A stretch of DNA of 12,978 nt from assembly GCA_024275955.1 (NCBI GenBank), contig JAJRYD010000034.1, positions 1-12,978 on the forward strand, written 5' to 3'. Each line of letters begins with the position of its first letter. Within the stretch, counting starts at the first letter, position 1. Positions 1 through 5,564 of the stretch are shown one piece after another. Made by a program: the position numbers and the translations under genes. The DNA comes from Nitrospirota bacterium. GTDB taxonomy: Bacteria; Nitrospinota_A; UBA7883; JACRGQ01. The notes beneath the pieces are model-generated. The model worked only from the letters and a program-made list of their open reading frames with translations, ran no database searches and had not been told where the DNA came from.

Positions 1-2
1 AG

Positions 3-122
3 CTCTCAAAAACTATGGGGTTATCTCAATCCGAAGTTGTAAGACGCTCCATATCATTATTTATCGAAGAGTTTGACAAACATTCAAAGAACAGCTCCAA
101 AAGCTTACCTTCTAAAAAGTAA
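3..122 (+). CDS. C-terminal fragment of a ribbon-helix-helix (CopG/Arc-like) DNA-binding protein
   Basis: An open frame enters from the left edge and ends at TAA 120–122, giving 39 codons. It reads LSKTMGLSQSEVVRRSISLF followed by a polar, lysine/serine-rich tail. The pattern 'mGLSqSEVVRRSI.LF' is typical of the second helix of ribbon-helix-helix regulators, where a small turn precedes S-E-V-V-R-R. Such proteins are usually 45–90 residues and act as dimeric repressors, often as toxin–antitoxin antitoxins. The start and the β-strand are outside the window, so partner and target are unknown. The last codons (AACAGCTCC, 90–98) match the right end of the MITE-like element at 272–280, so the tail may partly derive from repeat DNA. 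Family call from motif only; moderate confidence. Confidence 0.55.
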   Translation, partial: LSKTMGLSQSEVVRRSISLFIEEFDKHSKNSSKSLPSKK

Positions 123-149
123 ACGCTTCTAAAAACCGCAGCTTTTAGA

Positions 150-279
150 GAGCTGTTGCCGAAATAGTTTTTGGAGCATTTTAAGGAAGAGAGTTATCTT
201 TTCACTTCTTCAAGGCAGATGTTTCAGCGGTTGGCAACCTTTTAGGCAAAATCAAATTTACAGGATTTGGCAACAGCTC
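150..279. repeat. MITE-like element, copy 1
   Basis: The segment is bounded by perfect 11-bp terminal inverted repeats, GAGCTGTTGCC at 150–160 and GGCAACAGCTC at 269–279. The pairing continues imperfectly inward (GAAAT against ATTT). It is about 130 bp, AT-rich and without a coding frame of its own. A second, diverged copy of nearly the same length lies at 11105–11233; the two share blocks such as GAGCATTTTA and the 13-mer AAAATCAAATTTA (248–260). Length, inverted ends and dispersal fit a non-autonomous miniature transposable element. No clear target-site duplication could be picked out. Confidence 0.6.
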
Positions 280-329
280 CCTTTTTAAAAAGCTTGCCAG
301 CGTTTATTCACCACATGCGGCAATTGGCT

Positions 330-358
330 CCACGCCCTAGCGTGGCCCGTGCTACGGG
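330..358. repeat. Paired hairpin repeat upstream of argB
   Basis: Two adjacent perfect hairpins. CCACGC (330–335) pairs with GCGTGG (340–345) across CCTA, and CCCGT (346–350) pairs with ACGGG (354–358) across GCT. The first belongs to the CCACGC family also seen at 1272, 10844, 11061 and 11311; TGGCTCCACGC (325–335) recurs at 11306–11316. The second shares GCTACGGGT with 12029–12037. There is no T-run, so it does not look like a terminator. Confidence 0.6.
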
Positions 359-367
359 TGCTATACT
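359..367 (+). promoter_or_regulatory. Candidate extended -10 promoter of argB
   Basis: TGCTATACT is an extended -10 (TGn + TATACT at 362–367) with no convincing -35. It ends 7 nt before the argB ATG at 375, which would put transcription start at or next to the start codon and give a leaderless mRNA. That fits the absence of a purine-rich ribosome-binding site before 375. Inferred from sequence only. Confidence 0.4.
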
Positions 368-374
368 CTCGCGC

Positions 375-1271
375 ATGAGTGAGGATGAACTGCAGGAGAT
401 AATAGGCAAGGCGGCCACCTTGATGGAGGCGTTGCCGTATATACGCCAGTTTAAGGGCAAGAGCTTTGTCATCAAGTACGGCGGTTCCGCTATGGTGGAT
501 GAAGAGCTAAAGAATAGTTTTGCGCATGATGTAACGATGCTCAAGTTTGTCGGCATAAACCCTGTGATAGTTCATGGCGGCGGCCCGCAGATAGGCAAGA
601 CGCTTGAGGAGATGGGAATAGAGACAAAATTTGTGGATGGATACCGCGTTACCGACAAAGCTACCGTTGACGTGGTGGAAAAGGTTCTTGTAGGGAAGGT
701 AAACAGGCAGATAGTATCGCTTATTTCCGGCGCAGGCGGTCATGCCATGGGGCTTTCCGGCAAAGAGGGCGGGATGATAAAGGCCGAGAAAATGGTGATA
801 ACCAAGCCGGGGGTCAACGAAAACCGGCCGGAGATAATAGACCTTGGTCATGTAGGCAGGGTTTTGAAAGTGGATAGCGACATACTGCTGAAAATCTGTC
901 GTGATGGGGCTATTCCGGTGGTAGCTCCGGTAGGAGTGGGGGAGAATGGTGAAACCTATAACATCAATGCCGATACGGTAGCCGGCGAGATAGCGGCGTC
1001 GCTTAAAAGCGAGAAGCTACTTTTGCTGACGGACGAAAAAGGAATATACGATGCCGACAAAAACCTATTGCCGACGCTGAGCGAAGCGATGGTAGAGGAG
1101 CAGATGAAATTAGGCGTTATTAAAGGTGGCATGCTTCCTAAGGTGAACAGCTGTTTTACCGCGCTGTCTGCCGGTGTTAAAAAGACGCATATTATAGACG
1201 GGCGTATACGCCACTCGGTACTGCTGGAAATTTTTACCGACAAAGGTATCGGCACCGAAATAATCTGCTAA
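375..1271 (+). CDS. argB: Acetylglutamate kinase
   Basis: ArgB phosphorylates N-acetyl-L-glutamate with ATP, the second step of arginine biosynthesis in the cytoplasm. With the ATG at 375 the protein is 298 residues, the normal family length. Amino-acid-kinase signatures are present: K34-Y-G-G for nucleotide phosphates, HGGG at 67–70, a central NINADTVAGEIA segment and a C-terminal KGGMLPKV segment. The N-terminal helix before the first β-strand (EIIGKAATLMEALPYIRQF) resembles that of hexameric, arginine-feedback-inhibited enzymes and is absent from the dimeric E. coli type, so arginine control is inferred. The frame is open back to a TTG at 267, but that extension runs through repeat DNA and is unlikely to be native. 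No Shine–Dalgarno precedes 375. No other arg genes are nearby. Confidence 0.93.
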   Translation: MSEDELQEIIGKAATLMEALPYIRQFKGKSFVIKYGGSAMVDEELKNSFAHDVTMLKFVGINPVIVHGGGPQIGKTLEEMGIETKFVDGYRVTDKATVDVVEKVLVGKVNRQIVSLISGAGGHAMGLSGKEGGMIKAEKMVITKPGVNENRPEIIDLGHVGRVLKVDSDILLKICRDGAIPVVAPVGVGENGETYNINADTVAGEIAASLKSEKLLLLTDEKGIYDADKNLLPTLSEAMVEEQMKLGVIKGGMLPKVNSCFTALSAGVKKTHIIDGRIRHSVLLEIFTDKGIGTEIIC

Positions 1272-1418
1272 CCCACGCAACGCGTGGGGGTAATGGTCGC
1301 ACGCGGTAGATATAGTTCTTCAGCATTTCAGTAGATGTCCGCATAGTTCCGCTGTCGCCTATGGCGAGGCGCTTGCGAGAGGCAGACCCGTATGCGTAGA
1401 GTACCCCACCGGAGGTGG
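1272..1418. repeat. Cluster of three 3-nt-loop hairpins after argB
   Basis: Three perfect hairpins occupy most of the gap between the convergent argB and FliL-like genes: CCCACGC-AAC-GCGTGGG (1272–1288, directly after the argB stop), TCGCC-TAT-GGCGA (1355–1367) and CCACC-GGA-GGTGG (1406–1418). All have 3-nt loops. None is followed by a T-run on either strand, so classical rho-independent termination is not supported, although the first could protect mRNA 3' ends. The rest of 1289–1479 shows no gene. Confidence 0.55.
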
Positions 1419-1479
1419 CAACGGTGCATGACGATTAAGGTTTCTATCGCCAAAAAGTTTATCTACCACGTGCGAGAAC

Positions 1480-2067
1480 TTAAAGTACTTTGAATTTTGT
1501 AACGAGAACTCTGTCTACCTGTCCGTTTTGAAGCGACCTGTCGACCAGTACTTTTAAGTTGAACAGTATCTCTTTACGTTTTTTTGGGTTTAGGAAATCA
1601 TTTTTATTCTTTTCTCTCAGGAAAAGGTAGATAGCCTCCCTGAAGATTACAAGGTTATGCTCCATCTCATCCAGAGCATCCTCGCTACTTAACTGAAGAG
1701 ATATAGCTATTTGCCAGAAATGTTCCTCTCCATTTTGAGTAAACGGGAGGATGAAAGGCTCGAATGTGATATTTATGAGAGGCACAATATCTTTTATTGA
1801 CGGCGGCTCTGGAAGTTCTAGCTCTGCCTCTTTTTGTACCTCTTTTTTCGGCGGCGGTTCCGGTTCGGTAAAGATGAACCCAACCACGATAAGGACTATA
1901 AGAACAGCGACCCCGGATGCGATTATTATTATCTTTTTTTTGGATAACTTTTTGGGCTCTTCCTCTTTAGGTTCTTCTTCCTTTAGCGGTTCCGGCTGGG
2001 GTTCTGGTTCCGGCTCCATCGCCGCGGAAGGGTCGACATCAAGTTCTGTTTTTCTTTTTTTACTCAT
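1480..2067 (-). CDS. FliL-like flagellar basal-body-associated protein
   Basis: A 195-residue single-pass membrane protein. Residues 1–45 are a highly charged cytoplasmic segment with Pro-Glu repeats (EPEPEPQPEP) and a Lys-rich stop, 46–67 are a strong transmembrane helix, and 68–92 are a Pro/Glu linker. Residues about 95–195 match the FliL periplasmic domain pattern: a 'FEPFILPF' strand, 'FWQIAISLQL', a helix 'LVIFREAIYLFL', a basic stretch, then 'VDRVLVTKFKVL' at the C-terminus. FliL proteins sit by the flagellar stator and affect torque and swarming. The N-terminal charged tail is longer than in the E. coli protein. It starts 31 bp after the HEAT-repeat gene and is probably cotranscribed; no flagellar genes adjoin it here. 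No strong ribosome-binding site is visible. A more general FliL-fold protein outside the flagellum is possible. Confidence 0.7.
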   Translation of the reverse strand: MSKKRKTELDVDPSAAMEPEPEPQPEPLKEEEPKEEEPKKLSKKKIIIIASGVAVLIVLIVVGFIFTEPEPPPKKEVQKEAELELPEPPSIKDIVPLINITFEPFILPFTQNGEEHFWQIAISLQLSSEDALDEMEHNLVIFREAIYLFLREKNKNDFLNPKKRKEILFNLKVLVDRSLQNGQVDRVLVTKFKVL

Positions 2068-2098
2068 CGGCTAAAAATTGTTGCAGAACCGGCCGTCA

Positions 2099-3079
2099 TT
2101 ATTCTGGCTCGGCGGCAAGGCTGGCGACAACCTTTGGGTATGCTACAGCCGCCGCCTGGCTTACCTCTTCATTTTCATCTACAATTCCTTCTATCATCGG
2201 TTGAAGAATGTTCGTCGATCTGATTCCGGCAAGCGCGGCTACCGTAGCCTTTCGTACCTGCCATGCTTCGTCGGACATCGCTTTGGTGAGTGCCGGAATG
2301 GCATACTCTGACTTAAGGTTGCCTAGCGCTACCGCCGCTGTTCTTCTTACGTCCGGGTTGTTGTCGGCAATAATAGTTTTTGAGAGAGGTCCCAGAACAT
2401 CTAGCGATTTGAATTTATTAAGGGCAATTATCGCCTCTATTTTTACCCCAAAACGGCTCTCGCCTAAAAGTGCGACAAGCGGTTCAAGGGCCGGCTTGTA
2501 TCTTATTTTTCCAAGAGCGTTTGCCGCCGCCTTTCTTACCTCCCAGTTTTCGTCTTTTAGAACTTCTATAAGCCTATCTCCGGCATGTTCCGTTTCCATA
2601 TTTCCAAGGCCGGTTATAGAGGCTATCTTTACGTTTGGATTTTCATGGTCAAGAGCCGCCATCAGCGGAGCCACCGCGATTTCTGGTTTTATTTTGCATA
2701 GCGCCAGAGCCGCCATTTTTTGCACTTTCCAGCTCTGGTCAGCTGTCTGCTGTTCTCCGCCTCCTCCAAACGCGCCTCCCTGCTCGGCGGTTTGCGGTGC
2801 CGGCCCTTTGGCAGAGACAGCCTGCAGAACCGCCTTTCTCACATCTCCCTCCTCGACATTCAAAAGGGCTATAAGGTGGTCTACTATTTCAGTTACGCCA
2901 AGCTTGCTAAGCGAGCTGATGGCAGCTTCCTTTACTACCGGAAATTTGTCGCCCATAAGCTTGGCTAAGACATTTTTTGCTGTCGTGATATTCATATTTC
3001 CGAGTGCGATCGCGGCGGCACGTCGGATGTTGCCGTTCTCATGGCCGCAGGCGGCTATCAGTCGGTCATGGAGTTCCAT
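2099..3079 (-). CDS. HEAT-repeat protein
   Basis: A 326-residue protein made almost entirely of about nine HEAT/PBS-lyase-type repeats of roughly 31 residues, each with a core like 'D.n..VRkaAa.ALG' (for example 16–28, 78–88, 148–160, 179–191, 242–254, 275–286). Such α-solenoids are binding scaffolds, not enzymes, unless they serve as phycobilin lyases, for which nothing here argues. A Gly/Gln-rich low-complexity insert (residues about 92–115) interrupts the array. There is no signal peptide or membrane segment, so it is likely cytoplasmic. The ATG at 3079 has a good GAGGG ribosome-binding site. It is first of a two-gene unit with the FliL-like gene, so a scaffold role tied to that membrane protein is possible but unproven. 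Confidence 0.85.
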   Translation of the reverse strand: MELHDRLIAACGHENGNIRRAAAIALGNMNITTAKNVLAKLMGDKFPVVKEAAISSLSKLGVTEIVDHLIALLNVEEGDVRKAVLQAVSAKGPAPQTAEQGGAFGGGGEQQTADQSWKVQKMAALALCKIKPEIAVAPLMAALDHENPNVKIASITGLGNMETEHAGDRLIEVLKDENWEVRKAAANALGKIRYKPALEPLVALLGESRFGVKIEAIIALNKFKSLDVLGPLSKTIIADNNPDVRRTAAVALGNLKSEYAIPALTKAMSDEAWQVRKATVAALAGIRSTNILQPMIEGIVDENEEVSQAAAVAYPKVVASLAAEPE

Positions 3080-3121
3080 AAATCCCTCTTTTCAAACAGA
3101 TATAGCCATTGACGAAGGTAC

Positions 3122-3130
3122 ATTATATCA
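3122..3130 (-). promoter_or_regulatory. Candidate extended -10 for the HEAT/FliL unit
   Basis: On the minus strand the sequence reads TGATATAAT: a consensus TATAAT (3122–3127) preceded by TGA. It lies about 43 bp upstream of the HEAT gene ATG. No good -35 is seen at standard spacing, which an extended -10 can tolerate. It is divergent from the tRNA/prs promoter. Confidence 0.5.
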
Positions 3131-3212
3131 AGTATTTGCATTAAATCTATCAGATTGCCTATAAATATAAAAGCTGTTACTGAAATTCTTTTTTCTAAAA
3201 CAGGTAGAGGGT

Positions 3213-3240
3213 TTGACTATGGGCAGAATTTTGATATGAT
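3213..3240 (+). promoter_or_regulatory. Promoter of the tRNA-Gln/prs unit
   Basis: TTGACT (3213–3218) and TATGAT (3235–3240) are separated by 16 bp. The -10 is extended by TGA (3232–3234). This is the best σ70-type promoter in the window. It lies about 45 bp before the mature tRNA 5' end and can also serve prs and the genes behind it. Confidence 0.65.
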
Positions 3241-3258
3241 TCTAGGCTTTTAATATCC

Positions 3259-3282
3259 CCGAAAATTAAGGCTAATTTTCGG
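3259..3282 (+). other. Perfect hairpin just upstream of tRNA-Gln
   Basis: CCGAAAATTA (3259–3268) pairs perfectly with TAATTTTCGG (3273–3282) across AGGC, giving a 10-bp stem. It ends 2 nt before the mature tRNA 5' end and lies downstream of the predicted start site, so it would be in the tRNA leader. Only TTT follows, then tRNA sequence, so it is a poor terminator; a role in 5' processing is possible. Confidence 0.55.
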
Positions 3283-3284
3283 TT

Positions 3285-3359
3285 TGGGGTGTCGTCAAGT
3301 GGTAAGACACAGGTTTTTGGTGCCTGCATGCGTAGGTTCGAATCCTACCACCCCAGCCA
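3285..3359 (+). tRNA. tRNA-Gln (anticodon TTG)
   Basis: A complete cloverleaf. The acceptor is TGGGGTG (3285–3291) with CACCCCA (3349–3355), then discriminator G and an encoded CCA (3357–3359). The anticodon stem CAGGT/GCCTG encloses the loop TTTTGGT with anticodon TTG at 3317–3319, which reads CAA and, by wobble, CAG. The T stem GTAGG/CCTAC encloses TTCGAAT. It lies 47 bp before prs, behind a strong promoter, and is probably cut from a longer transcript. Confidence 0.97.
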
Positions 3360-3406
3360 ATAATTTTTTGGCGAACAGTTTAGGAATTTAGAAAGGTGCG
3401 CTACAG

Positions 3407-4354
3407 ATGGCTGAGAACCCAAGGATAATTGCCGGCAGGTCTAATAAGGCTCTCTCAGAGGGTATCGCCCTAGCTATGGGGATTAAAACTGTCGAGTGCG
3501 ATCTTGTCAATTTTTCCGACGGCGAAATTTTTTGTCAGATAAAAGAAAATGTACGCGGTGGGGATGTTTTCATCATTCAGTCTACCAATACGCCGGTAAA
3601 CGACAACCTTATGGAGCTTCTCATAATTATTGACGCGGTAAAACGTGCTTCTGCCAGAAGGATAACGGCGGTAATGCCTTACTTTGGTTACGCGAGGCAG
3701 GATAGAAAAGTACAAAGCAGAACGCCTATAAGCGCGCGGCTCGTGGCAGACCTTGTCTGCGCCGCCGGTATAGACAGGGCGCTTTTTATGGATCTGCATG
3801 CAGGGCAGATACAAGGCTTTTTTAATAAACCTGTAGACCATCTTTTCGCCTCGCCTTTGATGATTGACTATATAAGGAAGCTTAAAAGCGACAATGAAAT
3901 GATAATTCTCTCACCCGATGCCGGAGGGGTAGAGAGAGCCAGGGTTTACGCCAAGGAGCTTGAATGCGGGCTTGGCATTATAGATAAACGGCGCGAGGCA
4001 AAGAATGTCGCGAAGGCTATGCATATCATCGGCGATGTAAAAGGAAAAGACGCGATGATTATTGACGATATGGTAGATACCGCCGGCACGCTTACGGAAG
4101 CGGCAAAAGCGGTTACAGATGCCGGAGCCACATCTGTAAGGGCTTGTTGTTCGCACGCTGTGCTTTCCGGTCCTGCCGTGGAGAGGCTCAACAACTCGGT
4201 GGTATCCGAACTTATTACCACGAATTCTATAGAGAACTCCGAGTTAATGAAAAAATGCACAAAACTTAAAGTTTTAGATATAGCAGGTATCTTTGCCGAG
4301 GCGATTGATAGAATTCATCTCGAAAAGTCCGTAAGCAGTCTTTTCGAGTACTAA
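3407..4354 (+). CDS. prs: Ribose-phosphate pyrophosphokinase (PRPP synthetase)
   Basis: Prs makes PRPP and AMP from ribose 5-phosphate and ATP. PRPP feeds purine, pyrimidine, histidine, tryptophan and NAD synthesis. The 315-residue length is standard for class I bacterial enzymes. The catalytic flexible loop YARQDRK is at 95–101, the ribose-phosphate/metal segment DLHAGQIQGFF at 129–139, and the PRPP-binding loop DDMVDTAGT at 220–228. The ATG is preceded by AGAAAGG. It is followed by rplY after 15 bp and is probably cotranscribed from the promoter before tRNA-Gln. Nothing looks abnormal. Confidence 0.97.
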   Translation: MAENPRIIAGRSNKALSEGIALAMGIKTVECDLVNFSDGEIFCQIKENVRGGDVFIIQSTNTPVNDNLMELLIIIDAVKRASARRITAVMPYFGYARQDRKVQSRTPISARLVADLVCAAGIDRALFMDLHAGQIQGFFNKPVDHLFASPLMIDYIRKLKSDNEMIILSPDAGGVERARVYAKELECGLGIIDKRREAKNVAKAMHIIGDVKGKDAMIIDDMVDTAGTLTEAAKAVTDAGATSVRACCSHAVLSGPAVERLNNSVVSELITTNSIENSELMKKCTKLKVLDIAGIFAEAIDRIHLEKSVSSLFEY

Positions 4355-4369
4355 AAAGGAGAAAAGCAG

Positions 4370-5014
4370 ATGGAAACCGTAAATGTAAAAATGGACAAGA
4401 GGGAAGATGTTGGAAAGAAAGCTTCCCACGCTTTAAGGCGGGACGGCAAAATCCCGGCTATCATGTATGCCAAAGGGACAGAGCAGAGGCTTTCTGTTGA
4501 GGCAAAGGTGCTGTTTAAGGCGCTTTCGGGCAAGGCCGGCAGGAGCGTTATCGTTGGAATAGGGCTTGAAGGTGAGGATGAGCGTAAGACTGTACTCAAA
4601 GAGCTTCAGTACCACCCGATAACAGATGAGCTGATTCACGCTGACTTTATGGAGATAGATATTGATAAGCTGTTTACCGCAAAGGTTCCTATCAAGCTTG
4701 AGGGAGAGGCTGTAGGCATCAAGCTAAACGGAGGGGTACTCAGCTTTCATAAGAGGGCTGTCAGTATGCAGTCTCTTCCAGAGAAAATGCCGGTAGATAT
4801 CACTGTTGATATTTCCAAACTCGATATTAACGACAGAATTAAGCTTAGCGATGTCGAACTTGCCGATGGGCTTACCTTTCTGGACGATCTCGAAGCGACG
4901 ATCGTGTCAATAGCTCCTCCCAAAAGAGGTCCCGGCGGTGAACCTTCCGATGAGGCCGATGGTGAAGCTGAAGCTGGAGCCGATGGAGCCAAAGCTGAGC
5001 CGGAAAAAAAGTAG
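4370..5014 (+). CDS. rplY: Large ribosomal subunit protein bL25 (L25/CTC family)
   Basis: A 214-residue two-domain CTC/TL5-type L25 that binds 5S rRNA in the large ribosomal subunit. The N-terminal domain (about 1–95) shows the usual 'GKKASHALRRDGKIPAIMYAKG' region, written here as a pattern, and 'LKELQYHPITDELIHADFMEID'-like residues. The C-terminal β-rich domain (about 96–185) contains 'VPIKLEGEAVGIKLNGGVL' and 'DITVDISKLDINDRI'. The last 25 residues are an acidic Ala/Glu/Gly tail ending in lysines. A strong AAAAAGGAG ribosome-binding site precedes the ATG. It stands between prs and pth, its common neighbours. Confidence 0.95.
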   Translation: METVNVKMDKREDVGKKASHALRRDGKIPAIMYAKGTEQRLSVEAKVLFKALSGKAGRSVIVGIGLEGEDERKTVLKELQYHPITDELIHADFMEIDIDKLFTAKVPIKLEGEAVGIKLNGGVLSFHKRAVSMQSLPEKMPVDITVDISKLDINDRIKLSDVELADGLTFLDDLEATIVSIAPPKRGPGGEPSDEADGEAEAGADGAKAEPEKK

Positions 5015-5037
5015 TTTAGCGGAAAATTTGGAGGAAG

Positions 5038-5556
5038 ATGAAGTTGTTTGTAGGGCTTGGCAATCCAGGTTCGCGGTATCTTTCCAACAGGCATAATGTT
5101 GGCTTTGTCGCCGCTGAGAGCATCGGCAACCGGCTTGAAGCCGATTTTGACGAGAAGTTCTGCTCCTCGGCAGTTGCCAGCGGCAGGTCGAAAGGCGAGA
5201 AGGTTATAATTGCAAAACCGCAGACCTACATGAACCTTAGCGGCAAGGCGGTATTTGCGCTTTTGAAACGGTTTTCTCTTAATGCCGGCGACCTTACCGT
5301 AATTCACGACGATATTGATATCCCGCTTGGGAAAGTAAAAGAGAAAAAGGGCGGCGGAGCCGGCGGACATAACGGTATTTTGTCGATTGTCGAAGAGATA
5401 GGAACAAACGAGTTTAGACGTTTGCGGATAGGAGTGGGGCGGCCGCCAAATGGAGCCGATACCGCAGACTATGTGCTTTCGGATTTTGAAGAGAGCGAAA
5501 AAGAATTAATTGCCGAATCGATTGAAGAATCTGTTCGGCTGGCAGTTAACTTTTAG
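5038..5556 (+). CDS. pth: Peptidyl-tRNA hydrolase
   Basis: Pth cleaves peptidyl-tRNA released by stalled or drop-off ribosomes and recycles tRNA in the cytoplasm. The 172-residue protein has the whole active-site set: GLGNPG (6–11, with N9), catalytic H19 in NRHNVGF, N66 in TYMNLSG, D91 in [10 protein letters not shown], and N112 in GGHNG. It is somewhat shorter than E. coli Pth at the C-terminus, but all catalytic parts are present. The ribosome-binding site GGAGGAAG abuts the ATG. Its stop TAG overlaps the GGAGGG ribosome-binding site of hppA, 8 bp upstream of that start, which suggests translational coupling. Confidence 0.96.
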   Translation: MKLFVGLGNPGSRYLSNRHNVGFVAAESIGNRLEADFDEKFCSSAVASGRSKGEKVIIAKPQTYMNLSGKAVFALLKRFSLNAGDLTVIHDDIDIPLGKVKEKKGGGAGGHNGILSIVEEIGTNEFRRLRIGVGRPPNGADTADYVLSDFEESEKELIAESIEESVRLAVNF

Positions 5557-5564
5557 GAGGGTTT

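Noticed and set aside
267-374. 36-residue N-terminal extension of ArgB from TTG 267
   Set aside because: It runs through the MITE-like right end and the hairpins, and ArgB has normal length from ATG 375.
1272-1288. Rho-independent terminator of argB
   Set aside because: The stem is good, but GGTAATGG follows rather than a T-run; it is better grouped with the dispersed hairpins.
2208-3164. Long plus-strand frame opposite the HEAT gene
   Set aside because: It is a Ser/Ala/Pro-rich mirror of the repetitive HEAT coding sequence; the minus strand has the repeats and a good ribosome-binding site.
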